Assembly (NCBI GenBank): GCA_947494305.1
Contig: CANLUL010000001.1
Span: 62,001 to 126,000 of the forward strand
Direction: 5' to 3'
Length of the DNA: 64,000 bases
From: an uncultured Sphingomonadaceae bacterium
GTDB lineage: Bacteria > Pseudomonadota > Alphaproteobacteria > Sphingomonadales > Sphingomonadaceae
The translations under genes were made by a program, and so were the position numbers. The first letter of the stretch is position 1. The number at the start of each line of letters is the position of its first letter. This document shows positions 39,066 to 48,969 of the stretch, one piece after another. The notes under the pieces were generated by a model, which saw only the letters and a list, made by a program, of their open reading frames with translations, did not search any database and had not been told where the DNA came from.

Positions 39066-39898
39066 CGTCCTTTAAACGCGGTCTTATGGGATTTCCAAAC
39101 ACTATAGTATTCTGGGTCAAGGCTTTTGAAAGGAGCTGCCCGTCGTATTGCGCCAAGCACACAGTTCTCCATCGGTTTGGCTTGCAAGCGATTATTATCG
39201 TTCACGCCACTTTGGCTGACACCAGTGAGCCCCGCAATTGATCCGTCCTTATTTAGGCCTAAAGTTACACGAGTGACAATGCGCTTCACGTCAACGCCGC
39301 TGGGTGTGCAGCCACGCAGGAACGGAAGCACTTCTCGGCCAATACTGGCGTTCACTTCGCCGCGAACCTGACCAGCGTTCTTTGCGGGTGGGCCGCTATT
39401 TGCGGCATTGGCAGTATTTGCAATCTGGCGCTGGGTTTCGGCCATCCGGCGACGGCGTTCCTCTGCATCGCGTTTCCGTTTCGCATCGCGTTCACGTTTT
39501 GCTTGTGCATCTCGATCCCGTTTTTTACGAGCATCAGTTTCACGTTTGCGCTGTTGCTCTGCTTCTCGCTGACGTTTGATCTCAGCGCTCCGATCGGGAA
39601 GTTCTTCCTGCACCGAGGGTGTGTCGGGCGGAGAAAAGTCTTCGGGCTCGGGCTCCAAAAGTTCCTCAGAAGGTAATTCTTCAAGGGGCTCGGGCTCTGA
39701 TATCGGTAAAGGACTATCGCTCAGTAACTCTGACGTTCCCGGATCACCGGCAATGGTCACTTCGACGGTTGGATCTCCAAGTTTTGGGCTATCATCACGC
39801 CAAATCAGGCTGAGCGAAAGCAAGCCAAACAGGACGAGATGCCCTGCTGCTGCTACCCCCAGGCCAATTTTTTCAGCACGTTCCATATCAGCGGGCAA
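39062..39898 (-). CDS. tolA: TolA-like energy transducer
   Basis: N-terminal TM, long KR/E/A-rich stalk, C-terminal domain; lies between tolR and tolB. Confidence 0.85.
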   Translation of the reverse strand: MPADMERAEKIGLGVAAAGHLVLFGLLSLSLIWRDDSPKLGDPTVEVTIAGDPGTSELLSDSPLPISEPEPLEELPSEELLEPEPEDFSPPDTPSVQEELPDRSAEIKRQREAEQQRKRETDARKKRDRDAQAKRERDAKRKRDAEERRRRMAETQRQIANTANAANSGPPAKNAGQVRGEVNASIGREVLPFLRGCTPSGVDVKRIVTRVTLGLNKDGSIAGLTGVSQSGVNDNNRLQAKPMENCVLGAIRRAAPFKSLDPEYYSVWKSHKTAFKGR

Positions 39899-39901
39899 TC
39901 A

Positions 39902-40372
39902 CTATTCGGTCTCCGATGAACCTGTTGTGACTGGCTGTGGCCGCGATTTTGTTACCATGGAGACCTTGTTGAGGCCAACACGGTTCAATTCGCCCATGAC
40001 CTCCATGATAAAACCATAGTCCAATGTGGTGTCACCGCGCAGCATGATCTGGCGTGGATTGGCGGGATCTTGATCCGCCGCTATATCCTGTAATCGAGCA
40101 ACTAGATCGGGACCACGCAATTCCTCATCATCAATATAAACACGTCCGTCTTCATCGATGGAAATTTGCACAGGCTCCTGATCTTGTTCCAACGCATTGG
40201 CGCTGCTTTCGGGTAAATTTACCGGTACTCCGGCTACCAAAAGAGGTGCAGTCACCATGAAGATGATCAGTAATACTAACATCACATCGACAAATGGCGT
40301 GACGTTGATTTCGGACATGGGCGGCCTACCGCGCATCCGCCGACCACTGCCTGGATCAATGCTCATACCCAT
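39902..40372 (-). CDS. tolR: TolR/ExbD biopolymer transport protein
   Basis: MSEINVTPFVDVMLVLLIIFMVTAPLL signature. Confidence 0.95.
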   Translation of the reverse strand: MGMSIDPGSGRRMRGRPPMSEINVTPFVDVMLVLLIIFMVTAPLLVAGVPVNLPESSANALEQDQEPVQISIDEDGRVYIDDEELRGPDLVARLQDIAADQDPANPRQIMLRGDTTLDYGFIMEVMGELNRVGLNKVSMVTKSRPQPVTTGSSETE

Positions 40373-40375
40373 CGT

Positions 40376-41074
40376 TTATTCGCCAATCTCTAATTCGCGG
40401 CTGAGCGTGGCGTGAAATCCATCCGCAAACCGGCCCATGCGCGCTTCAAGCTTGTTTAGCCGGTGGGAGAAGCGGTTGTAGGCGATAACGGCCGGAATAG
40501 CGGCAAACAGACCAATGGCGGTTGCGAATAGAGCCTCTGCAATTCCCGGTGCGACTACCGCAAGTGAGCTATTTCCCTCTGTCGCAATGGCGGAAAAGCT
40601 CCGCATAATGCCCCAGACCGTTCCAAACAAACCAACAAAGGGAGCGACACTGCCAACAGTCGCCAGAAAATTAAGGCGATCGGAAAGGCGGTCGATCTCA
40701 TGCGCTATGGTGGCGTTCATAGCCGTTGCTAACCGTTGACGTGTACCATCGCGATCGATCGGACCACGGGCAGTAGAACGCCGCCATTCCTTGACGCCGG
40801 CGGCCAGAACTTTTGCCATGGGGAGTGCGGACTTTCCGTGGTCATCGTAAAACTTGTCAACATTGTCAGCCGCAGAAAAGGAGCGTTCAAATTTTTCCGA
40901 ACGGCGCTGAACCTTGCCAATTTTAATCCCGAAGCTGACAATGATTGTCCAGGTCCAGATACTGGCGATCAATAGGCCGACCATCACAGCCTTTACGACA
41001 ATATCGGCTTCCAGAAATAGAGCTAATGGAGAAAATCCGCCAGTGGCCGCTTCAAGGGAAAGTTGTTCGAACAA
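40376..41074 (-). CDS. tolQ: TolQ/ExbB MotA-type proton channel
   Basis: LNFLATVGSVAPFVGLFGTVWGIMRSF...VAPGIAEALFATAIGLFAAIPAVIAYNRF. Confidence 0.95.
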   Translation of the reverse strand: MFEQLSLEAATGGFSPLALFLEADIVVKAVMVGLLIASIWTWTIIVSFGIKIGKVQRRSEKFERSFSAADNVDKFYDDHGKSALPMAKVLAAGVKEWRRSTARGPIDRDGTRQRLATAMNATIAHEIDRLSDRLNFLATVGSVAPFVGLFGTVWGIMRSFSAIATEGNSSLAVVAPGIAEALFATAIGLFAAIPAVIAYNRFSHRLNKLEARMGRFADGFHATLSRELEIGE

Positions 41075-41094
41075 GTGTCTGCTTCCTTCTTAAT

Positions 41095-41553
41095 CTAGTC
41101 AGCGGGCGTCATGACGCTGGCAAAGGCTTTTGTCCACGCTTTCGGTTGTCTGCGTGGTCGTCCGTTGGGGCTAAGAAACGCAGCCTGAACACTGGCTGAC
41201 GCGATTTTATCAGAATCGCGATAGATAGTCTGATCGATGATAACACTGGCTGCGCGCAGTTTTTCAACCGTGCTGACCACGACAAGATCATCGTCCAGCT
41301 TAGCCGGCAAGACATATTTGATCGTCATATCGGCAACTGCGTAAACACCTTCGCCAGTTTCATAAGCATCATGCTGGTTCATGTTCAATTGCCGCAACAT
41401 GTCAGAACGGGCTCGCTCCATATAGCGCAAGTAATTGGCGTGATAGACTATCCCGGAAAAATCGGTGTCCTCGAAATACACTCGGCAGGCGAAGAAATGC
41501 TGTCCATCGACAAAACGCCCATCATGTGGGCTGATATCGGAGGGTATGTGCAT
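41095..41553 (-). CDS. ybgC: Tol-Pal-associated acyl-CoA thioesterase YbgC
   Basis: VYFEDTDFSGIVYHANYLRYMERARSDMLRQL hotdog signature; upstream of tolQ. Confidence 0.93.
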   Translation of the reverse strand: MHIPSDISPHDGRFVDGQHFFACRVYFEDTDFSGIVYHANYLRYMERARSDMLRQLNMNQHDAYETGEGVYAVADMTIKYVLPAKLDDDLVVVSTVEKLRAASVIIDQTIYRDSDKIASASVQAAFLSPNGRPRRQPKAWTKAFASVMTPAD

Positions 41554-41632
41554 AGTAATGCTATTACGCCTTTGGAATCGCTGGCGAAAGGGAGAATTAT
41601 TCGTTGTTGATCGATTGAACGTATAATTGAGT

Positions 41633-42250
41633 CTATTGGGCCGTAGATTTTCTGTTTCTAAGCCATGCCCGCCACTTAATTGCCATGCGAAACAATAATG
41701 CCAGTATAAACATGCCTGATCCGATAACTCCGATATGATACAGGCTTGGATCGCTCAATCGGCCAGAATAGGTTAACAGGTAGACGAACCAGATATAGTG
41801 GATTCCGAATATGTGAATTCGTTTCCAGTTTTTTCCAAGCTTTCTCATGGACCAATTGTTTGATGTGATCGCCATGACGTAGATCATGAAATAGGCCAGT
41901 CCACCACCCAATATGGTGGCGATATCCGGCGGCATACCCGCGATTGTCAGATAGTAAGTGAGCGCGACCAAATGTACGCTGTGCGTCCAGGCAAAGGCCA
42001 GGCCCCATTGCCTGCGATATTGCATCAGCGTCTTGGTCAACCCGTTCTTTGACAAACGCAAAAAAGTCGATGCCAGATAGGCGATCAGAAATATCGGAGC
42101 GCCGACCCGCGATGTCCATCGAGCAGCGAGCTTCGCGTCTTCAAGATGATCGGCACCGGCCGCAAAACCAAAACCTACGGCTCCGATGCTAAGAACAAAG
42201 CCGGCAAATAAAGGTGCGAGGCGGGAGTTTAACAATGTCATGAGGCACAA
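41633..42250 (-). CDS. Ferric reductase-like transmembrane protein (MsrQ-like)
   Basis: Multiple TMs with conserved His: WTHSVHLVALTYYL, WKRIHIFGIHYIWFVYLLTYSGR. Confidence 0.7.
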   Translation of the reverse strand: MCLMTLLNSRLAPLFAGFVLSIGAVGFGFAAGADHLEDAKLAARWTSRVGAPIFLIAYLASTFLRLSKNGLTKTLMQYRRQWGLAFAWTHSVHLVALTYYLTIAGMPPDIATILGGGLAYFMIYVMAITSNNWSMRKLGKNWKRIHIFGIHYIWFVYLLTYSGRLSDPSLYHIGVIGSGMFILALLFRMAIKWRAWLRNRKSTAQ

Positions 42251-42585
42251 TTTATACAGAGATGGGCGGCTGGATCTATCTCCAATCGTTTACAGGCGAT
42301 GGGTTCTCCACATTCCGCGCACCAGCCATATTCGTCTTCTTCGTGACGTTTTAGCGCCTGATCAATGCGGGCTAGATCGCTGGTTCTGCGGCGGGCTTCG
42401 GCTTGTGCCATTTCCTGTTGTTGCATGGCATCCATGCGGGAAAGCCGGCCTACACTTTGCTGGTCCAGTTCAACTGTATTGCGCCAACTTGCCCCATCTT
42501 CATCCAACGCCCTGAGTTCAGCCTGCCTTTCGAGAAGAAGTATCTTCAGCGATGCAATTTGTTTCTCGGAAAGTTCCTCGGCCAT
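42238..42585 (-). CDS. TraR/DksA-type C4 zinc finger protein
   Basis: YGWCAECGEPIACKRLEIDPAAHLCINCAS. Confidence 0.88.
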   Translation of the reverse strand: MAEELSEKQIASLKILLLERQAELRALDEDGASWRNTVELDQQSVGRLSRMDAMQQQEMAQAEARRRTSDLARIDQALKRHEEDEYGWCAECGEPIACKRLEIDPAAHLCINCAS

Positions 42586-42591
42586 AGGGCG

Positions 42592-43920
42592 TTAGTTGGA
42601 GCCAGGTGCGAGCAGCTCCAATGTTGCCGCAACCATTGCTTCGGTTCCTAATGTGATAGATTCCCGGGGTTGTACTTTGAAGAATGGCGAGTGATGCGAT
42701 GGAACAGGAGCACCGCCTGCTTTTTCACGATCAAAATCGGCTTGCGGAGTCCCACCCACTGCAAAATAGACACCCGGGACATCGGTATTGGGTGCAACAA
42801 AATAAGCAAAATCTTCGCCGCCCATGCCGGAGCGTGGTTGATTGTCGAAAATATCATCGCCGAAACGGGATTTGAAAACGCCTTGAATACGTTTAGTCAG
42901 CTTGGAATCGTTATAAACCGCCGGGGTTGATTCAATAGAGACTTTTACTTCCGGCAATTTGTCTTCCGGCATACCCGCCATTCGGCCCACGTTTTCGGAG
43001 ATGCGCTTAATGCCATCTAGCAGTTTTTTGCGTGTGTCGGCATCGTCCGAACGTACAGTCAATTGCAGCACTGCTTTGTCCGATATGATATTGTGCTTGA
43101 AGCCGCTTTGGAATGACCCAACGGTAATAATCGCCGGTTTCAGCGGTGCGATATCGCGGGTGACGATGGTCTGTAGTGCCATCACAATTTGCGATCCCAT
43201 GACAATTGGATCCTTGCCGCGATGCGGAGATGCGCCGTGTGCACCGACACCGTGAACAATGATATCCACCGTATCAACTGAGGAATAGCTAATGCCTTCA
43301 GCCAGATCCAACTTCCCGGTGGGTGTGCCAGCGCTGACATGAAACGCGACCGCAAAATCAGGTTTCGGGAAGCGGGTATAGAGGCCATCTTCCATCATCA
43401 TGCGCGCGCCGCCAATGCGTTCCTCAGCCGGCTGTGCGATCAGAACAAGAGTGCCTTTCCACTGATCTTTTATTTTTACCAGCTGCCGGGCGGCACCGAT
43501 AAGCGATGTGATGTGCACATCATGACCGCAAGCGTGCATGACCGGCTTTTCCTGTCCGTCAATGCTGACCTGCATGGCGGTTGAAGCGTAAGATAACCCA
43601 CTATCTTCTTTGACCGGCAGACCATCCATATCTGCACGGAGCATCAAGGTCGGGCCTTCGCCATTTTCCATGACGGCGACAACGCCGGTACCGCCAACAT
43701 TCTCGGTAACTTGGAATCCGGAATTGCGCCATTCATCCGCCATAATCGCGGCAGTACGGGTTTCCTTGTAGGAAAGTTCCGGGTTTTGGTGAAAATCGAG
43801 AAACAGCGCTTCCAGCTTATTGTCATAGTCCGCTGCAATGGCGGTACCCAGATCGCTCTCTTGTGACAAAACTGGTTGAGCGACTGCCAATGCGGCAGCC
43901 AATGCTAAAAGATGTTTCAC
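42592..43920 (-). CDS. M20-family amidohydrolase, secreted (GTG start)
   Basis: Signal peptide (V/M)KHLLALAAALAVAQPVLSQ; LRADMDGLPVKED, HACGHDVHITSLIGAA, GMGGEDFAYF; AAGGGGAAA upstream. Confidence 0.92.
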   Translation of the reverse strand: MKHLLALAAALAVAQPVLSQESDLGTAIAADYDNKLEALFLDFHQNPELSYKETRTAAIMADEWRNSGFQVTENVGGTGVVAVMENGEGPTLMLRADMDGLPVKEDSGLSYASTAMQVSIDGQEKPVMHACGHDVHITSLIGAARQLVKIKDQWKGTLVLIAQPAEERIGGARMMMEDGLYTRFPKPDFAVAFHVSAGTPTGKLDLAEGISYSSVDTVDIIVHGVGAHGASPHRGKDPIVMGSQIVMALQTIVTRDIAPLKPAIITVGSFQSGFKHNIISDKAVLQLTVRSDDADTRKKLLDGIKRISENVGRMAGMPEDKLPEVKVSIESTPAVYNDSKLTKRIQGVFKSRFGDDIFDNQPRSGMGGEDFAYFVAPNTDVPGVYFAVGGTPQADFDREKAGGAPVPSHHSPFFKVQPRESITLGTEAMVAATLELLAPGSN

Positions 43921-43946
43921 GATTTTCCCCTTGTTCGTTTTGACCC

Positions 43947-44339
43947 TTATGCAGGACCGAGGCGAAAGGCGCAAAGTTTATTGCCTTCAGGATCACGGAA
44001 ATAGGCTGCATAAAAAGCCATTGGTCCTTCGTCGCCGCGAACACCGGGGCCGCCTTCATCGCTGCCACCCAGTTCAATGCCCTTGTTGTAAAAGGCATCT
44101 ACTTCTGCGCGTTCCTGCATCTGTAGGGCTACCATATTGCCGTTACCGGGAACGGCTTCTTGCTGGTTGTCTGGTTTGGTGATTGCGATGGACGGCGTCG
44201 CCATATCGACGCCGTACAGCGTGAAGCCATTTTCATCCATTTCCATCAAGCGCTTGGCACCCAATGTTCCTAGCAAATCATCGTAATAGGCTCGCGCTTT
44301 TTCCAAATCATTGGTTCCTAGAGTTACATATCCAATCAT
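43947..44339 (-). CDS. VOC family protein
   Basis: MIGYVTLGTNDLEKARAYYDDLLGTLG...YFRDPEGNKLCAFRLG. Confidence 0.87.
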   Translation of the reverse strand: MIGYVTLGTNDLEKARAYYDDLLGTLGAKRLMEMDENGFTLYGVDMATPSIAITKPDNQQEAVPGNGNMVALQMQERAEVDAFYNKGIELGGSDEGGPGVRGDEGPMAFYAAYFRDPEGNKLCAFRLGPA

Positions 44340-44343
44340 TGCG

Positions 44344-44727
44344 TTATCCTCCAAAATTGTAACAGCAGACACATAGTTTATTGCCGTCCGGGTCACGAAA
44401 GTAAGCACCGTAGAAGACATTTTCCATTCGCCAACCCGGTTCCCCTTCGTCGTTGGCTCCTAGTTCGAGCGCGCGTGCATGCATCTTATCTACCGTCTCA
44501 TTGTCGTCAAATTTCAGTGCGATCATAGTTCCATTGCCACAGCTTGCCTGTTGCTCGTCATAAGGCGGTGTCAGGCAGATCATGGGATCGTTGGGGGACT
44601 TGCCAAAAAACTGTCCACCAATGGGTGATTTAAACAATGGGATTACACCAGTTCCTTCGAACAATTGTTTGTAAAAATTCGATGCCTTTTCAACATCGTT
44701 GGTGCCAAGCATGGTGTAGCCGATCAT
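44344..44727 (-). CDS. VOC family protein (tandem paralogue)
   Basis: MIGYTMLGTNDVEKASNFYKQLFEGTG...YFRDPDGNKLCVC. Confidence 0.87.
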   Translation of the reverse strand: MIGYTMLGTNDVEKASNFYKQLFEGTGVIPLFKSPIGGQFFGKSPNDPMICLTPPYDEQQASCGNGTMIALKFDDNETVDKMHARALELGANDEGEPGWRMENVFYGAYFRDPDGNKLCVCCYNFGG

Positions 44728-44743
44728 GTATTATCTCCTTGAA

Positions 44744-44764
44744 AAACCGAAAGTGATTCGGTTT
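44744..44764 (-). terminator. Terminator downstream of serine hydrolase
   Basis: AAACCGAA-N5-TTCGGTTT followed by T5 when read on the - strand. Confidence 0.55.
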
Positions 44765-44778
44765 CGGAGTGAAACCTA

Positions 44779-45969
44779 TCACTCGCAGAAATAGATGCAA
44801 TGACCTGTCGGGTCATCTTCGGGAACTTCGGTTCGGAAAAAGGCTGTCCCGCTATAATCGCCATCAGTAAACCAGAGGCCCGATTTCAGGGAATAGGCAT
44901 CGCCGCTATGCCCCCAATAGGTGTATCCATTGGCGAAAGGATCATCATGGCAATCAGGATGGGAACCGCGATCATTATTCAATACATGCATCCCCAGGGC
45001 ATAAGCGCAAAAATAGCCTTCTTCTGTGTCGCCATTGGTTCCGTCATAGGTCCAAATCGGGTCGGCCATGTCCTGCAGCGTTTTCGATTTCAGGAACCCT
45101 TCACCTTCTCTTAGAAACATCTGACCAACTCTGGCCAGATCCATAGCCGAAATGCGTAGGCCGCCTTGTGGGCTGAAAATCGATCCGGTTTTGCCGAACT
45201 GATATTTTGTCAGGTCGCAGCTTCCATCTTTAGCAGGAACGACAGGACATTTCTCTCGAACGCCGCGTAAGTCATCCCGCGCGACATCGCCATTCGGTCT
45301 GTACAGCGTTACGGCGTCCACAATCTTTGCATCGCTGCAATTGATCCAGTTGAAACAGGCATCCAGTTTCAGGGGCTTGAAGACTTCGTCTTGCATGACC
45401 TGGTCAAAGCGTTTGTCGGTTGCTGCCTCCATCACTGCGGCAATGACGGGTGAATTCAGATTAGCATAAGCGAAATAGGTTCCAGGTTTGTAATCTGGTT
45501 CCCAAGCCTCTGGATTGCGGAGTTCGTCTTCCAGCAATGCATCCATGGGGAGGGCATAGTTGATCCCATCGCGCAGCCCAGACTGATGGGACATAAGATG
45601 GGATAATGTAATCGGATCGTCCGGAAACGCTGGGTTTCGTAGGCTCCAATCTAGATATTGACCTATGTCAGTATGCAAATCTAGCTTTCCCGCTTCAACC
45701 AGACGCATCACACCTAGTGCCACAAAAAACTTTGAGATAGATGCGATGCGAACGGGGTCATCCGGCATCAAGGCCCGGCCTGTCGATCGATTGGAAAATC
45801 CCTGAATGGCTTTGACTGCAATTTTGTCCTTGGTGAAATCAACCCGAATGGCTGCCGGTGGTCCCTCCAGTTGTTCCGCTGGTTCCGCCAAAACAGGGCC
45901 ACCATCAAACAACCACAAAAAAAGGCAGAAGCACAAAGCTCCTGCCTTTCTGAATTTTTTCTTTGGCAT
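44779..45969 (-). CDS. Serine hydrolase (class C beta-lactamase-like)
   Basis: MPKKKFRKAGALCFCLFLWLFDGGPVLA signal; RIASISKFFVALGVMRLVEAGKLDL SxxK; YAYANLN YxN; WGHSGDA. Confidence 0.88.
   Translation of the reverse strand: MPKKKFRKAGALCFCLFLWLFDGGPVLAEPAEQLEGPPAAIRVDFTKDKIAVKAIQGFSNRSTGRALMPDDPVRIASISKFFVALGVMRLVEAGKLDLHTDIGQYLDWSLRNPAFPDDPITLSHLMSHQSGLRDGINYALPMDALLEDELRNPEAWEPDYKPGTYFAYANLNSPVIAAVMEAATDKRFDQVMQDEVFKPLKLDACFNWINCSDAKIVDAVTLYRPNGDVARDDLRGVREKCPVVPAKDGSCDLTKYQFGKTGSIFSPQGGLRISAMDLARVGQMFLREGEGFLKSKTLQDMADPIWTYDGTNGDTEEGYFCAYALGMHVLNNDRGSHPDCHDDPFANGYTYWGHSGDAYSLKSGLWFTDGDYSGTAFFRTEVPEDDPTGHCIYFCE
45917..45960. terminator. Terminator-like hairpin inside the 5' coding region of the serine hydrolase (downstream of the DUF3617 gene)
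   Basis: AAAGGCAG...CTGCCTTT 8-bp stem plus inner AGC/GCT; T7 follows on the - strand; T6 also follows nearby on the + strand. Confidence 0.6.
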
Positions 45970-45979
45970 CAACTGAGGC

Positions 45980-46516
45980 TTAGGATGGGCAGTCACCAAT
46001 ACGTTTACCGCTGCTTTTGGCTTCCATATTCATTTTCATACCGCCAGCGTCTCCAGCCATCGTCATGGTCATATCATAACTACTGGGGCCATATTGGCCG
46101 TCCATAGACATGTTCATTTCACCGGGCGCACCCATATTTTTGCAAGACATTTCCGAAGAGATTGCACCGCCACTCATATCGAATTTCTTGACTTCGCAGG
46201 CCGTTTCTTCCTGTGCTGCGAAAAATTCAGCGCCGGGATTTTTTGCTTGTTCTTCGGTTATGCATGATTTGGAAGTCGTCGTCTGACCTTTCATGCTATC
46301 CATCATGCCGGCTGGCGCGCCTTCGGGTAGGCCTTCAATTTTCACATCAACTATCTCAACCGTGTTTTCCCACTCGCCTGGTTCAAGATTGACTTCATTC
46401 ATTTCTGCGGCAACTTCTTCGTTGGAGATTTTGCCGTCACCATCTTTGTCTGCGCCACTGTCTGAGCAGCCGACGATGAGTGCCAATGCGGCGACCGATA
46501 CTAGTATTTTCTTCAC
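45980..46516 (-). CDS. DUF3617 domain lipoprotein
   Basis: Lipobox LIVGCS; DKDGDGKISNEEV EF-hand-like motif; LEPGEWENTVEIVDVKIEG DUF3617 start. Confidence 0.8.
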   Translation of the reverse strand: MKKILVSVAALALIVGCSDSGADKDGDGKISNEEVAAEMNEVNLEPGEWENTVEIVDVKIEGLPEGAPAGMMDSMKGQTTTSKSCITEEQAKNPGAEFFAAQEETACEVKKFDMSGGAISSEMSCKNMGAPGEMNMSMDGQYGPSSYDMTMTMAGDAGGMKMNMEAKSSGKRIGDCPS

Positions 46517-46675
46517 GTGATATTCCCTCTTTTTGAAACTCCATCGCCAATGACATAGCGGGCAGGAAAAGTATTGTAAATTTATGACATGTCAAAATCC
46601 CACTGCTGTGATTTGTATCACAATTGAACGAATTCAAGGGATGACATTGGTCATGTTTTGTTCCATATTCATCTC

Positions 46676-48856
46676 ATGGCTCAATTAGTAATTCGCGAAG
46701 GTCTGGCGGAACCAGATACAGATGAAAATTTCGTCCCGCACAAGCCTGTACGGCCGGATAAATCCGAGGGCGGTAAGACTTTTAAACTTGTCAGTGATTT
46801 TGAGCCCTCTGGCGATCAGCCAACAGCGATCAAAGAGTTGGTCGACGGAATAAGCGAAGATGAGCAAGATCAGGTATTGCTAGGCGTCACCGGTTCCGGA
46901 AAAACATTTACCATGGCCAAAGTGATTCAGGAGTTGCAGCGACCGGCACTTATCCTCGCTCCTAACAAGATTTTGGCAGCGCAGCTTTATGGTGAGTTTA
47001 AGAGTTTCTTCCCGGAAAATGCGGTTGAATATTTCGTTAGCTATTATGACTATTATCAGCCGGAAGCTTATGTTGCGCGCTCGGATACCTATATCGAAAA
47101 GGAAAGCTCGGTAAACGAAGCCATTGACCGGATGCGTCACTCCGCGACGCGATCATTGCTGGAACGGGATGATGTGATCATCGTTGCATCGGTTTCATGT
47201 CTCTACGGTATCGGCTCAGTCGAAACCTACTCGGCGATGATCTTTGATCTGAAAAAAGAACAGGCCGTTGATCAGCGTGATATTATTCGCAAACTAGTAT
47301 CACTACAATATAAGCGCAATGATCAGGCTTTTGCGCGCGGAAATTTCCGGGTGCGGGGCGACAATCTGGAAATCTATCCTTCTCACTACGAAGATATGGC
47401 GTGGCGGATCAGTTTTTTTGGCGATGAAATTGAGGAGATTGTCGAGTTTGATCCGCTCACAGGGAAAAAGGGCGCAAGTCTCAATCAGGTAAGAATTTTC
47501 GCCAACTCGCATTATGTGACGCCAGGGCCAACCATGAAGCAAGCGATGGAGGCGATAAAGCTGGAATTGGGCGTTCGGCTGAAAGAGCTGGAAGCTGAAG
47601 GAAAACTGCTCGAGCATCAGCGATTGGAGCAACGCACCAATTTCGATCTGGAAATGATCGCTGCAACCGGAAGCTGTGCAGGAATCGAAAATTATTCCCG
47701 CTTTTTAACCGGCCGGCTGCCCGGCGAACCACCACCAACCTTGTTCGAATATCTACCCGAAAATGCGCTTCTGTTTGTCGATGAAAGCCACCAAACCGTG
47801 CCGCAAATTGGGGCGATGTCAAAGGGCGATCATCGGCGGAAAATCACGCTGGCCGAATATGGCTTTCGCTTGCCAAGCTGTATCGACAACCGTCCGCTGC
47901 GGTTCAATGAATGGGACGTAATGCGGCCTCAGACCGTCAGCGTGTCTGCCACACCTGGTCCCTGGGAAATGGAACGCACCGGCGGCGTGTTTAGCGAGCA
48001 GGTCATTCGCCCTACCGGCCTCATCGATCCGCCGGTTGAGATTAAACCGGTTGAAGATCAGGTTGATGATCTGATCAACGAGTGCCGAAAGGTTGCGAAA
48101 CAAGGCTATCGCACATTGGTAACGACGCTGACCAAACGGATGGCTGAAGATCTGACCGAGTTTATGCACGAAGCCGGGATCAAGGTGCGCTATATGCACA
48201 GTGATACCGAGACGCTTGAGCGGATAGAATTGATCCGTGATTTGCGATTGGGCGTTTATGATGTGCTGGTCGGTATTAACCTGCTTCGGGAGGGTCTGGA
48301 TATTCCTGAATGTGGTCTAGTGGCTATTTTGGATGCGGATAAAGAAGGATTCTTGCGCAGTGAAACTTCGCTTATCCAAACAATAGGGCGTGCTGCCCGG
48401 AATGTGGATGGCCGGGTCATTTTGTATGCCGACCGGATGACTGGTTCCATGGAACGCGCGCTCAATGAGACGGGCCGCCGTCGCGAAAAACAGGAGGCCT
48501 ATAACCTCGAACATGGCATAACGCCGATGACGATTAAGAAAAATATCGGTGATATTGTTGCGCATGTGGCGTCGAAAGATCAGGTCACTGTGCCGATAGA
48601 TGATGAAACCGAACATCTGGTCGGGCACAACCTGCGCAGCCATATCGAAAGCCTTGAAAAACGCATGCGTGACGCCGCTGCTGATCTGGAATTTGAAGAA
48701 GCGGGACGGTTGCGCGACGAAATCCGAAAATTGGAAGCGGATGAATTGGGGTTGCCTGACGATTTGCAAGTGGCGCAGCCCAAAGGACGATCGACAGAGG
48801 GTAGGCCGGGAACGCGAAAAGGGAAATATGGGCGGACTTCGAAAAGACGGATGTAA
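46676..48856 (+). CDS. uvrB: Excinuclease ABC subunit B
   Basis: [44 protein letters not shown] motif at C-terminus. Confidence 0.98.
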   Translation: MAQLVIREGLAEPDTDENFVPHKPVRPDKSEGGKTFKLVSDFEPSGDQPTAIKELVDGISEDEQDQVLLGVTGSGKTFTMAKVIQELQRPALILAPNKILAAQLYGEFKSFFPENAVEYFVSYYDYYQPEAYVARSDTYIEKESSVNEAIDRMRHSATRSLLERDDVIIVASVSCLYGIGSVETYSAMIFDLKKEQAVDQRDIIRKLVSLQYKRNDQAFARGNFRVRGDNLEIYPSHYEDMAWRISFFGDEIEEIVEFDPLTGKKGASLNQVRIFANSHYVTPGPTMKQAMEAIKLELGVRLKELEAEGKLLEHQRLEQRTNFDLEMIAATGSCAGIENYSRFLTGRLPGEPPPTLFEYLPENALLFVDESHQTVPQIGAMSKGDHRRKITLAEYGFRLPSCIDNRPLRFNEWDVMRPQTVSVSATPGPWEMERTGGVFSEQVIRPTGLIDPPVEIKPVEDQVDDLINECRKVAKQGYRTLVTTLTKRMAEDLTEFMHEAGIKVRYMHSDTETLERIELIRDLRLGVYDVLVGINLLREGLDIPECGLVAILDADKEGFLRSETSLIQTIGRAARNVDGRVILYADRMTGSMERALNETGRRREKQEAYNLEHGITPMTIKKNIGDIVAHVASKDQVTVPIDDETEHLVGHNLRSHIESLEKRMRDAAADLEFEEAGRLRDEIRKLEADELGLPDDLQVAQPKGRSTEGRPGTRKGKYGRTSKRRM

Positions 48857-48969
48857 ATTTCAATCATTTCGACCAACAACTTGACTGCCTAGACCAACAT
48901 CAAGTGGGTAGGTTGCTCTTACCCCATTGAAAGGGCATGTTCCCTCAAACATTTTGGGGGAGCCATTTT

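Noticed and set aside
46600-46676. Possible SOS/LexA box upstream of uvrB
   Set aside because: Looked for GTTC-N7-GTTC or GAAC-N7-GAAC; no match with correct spacing.
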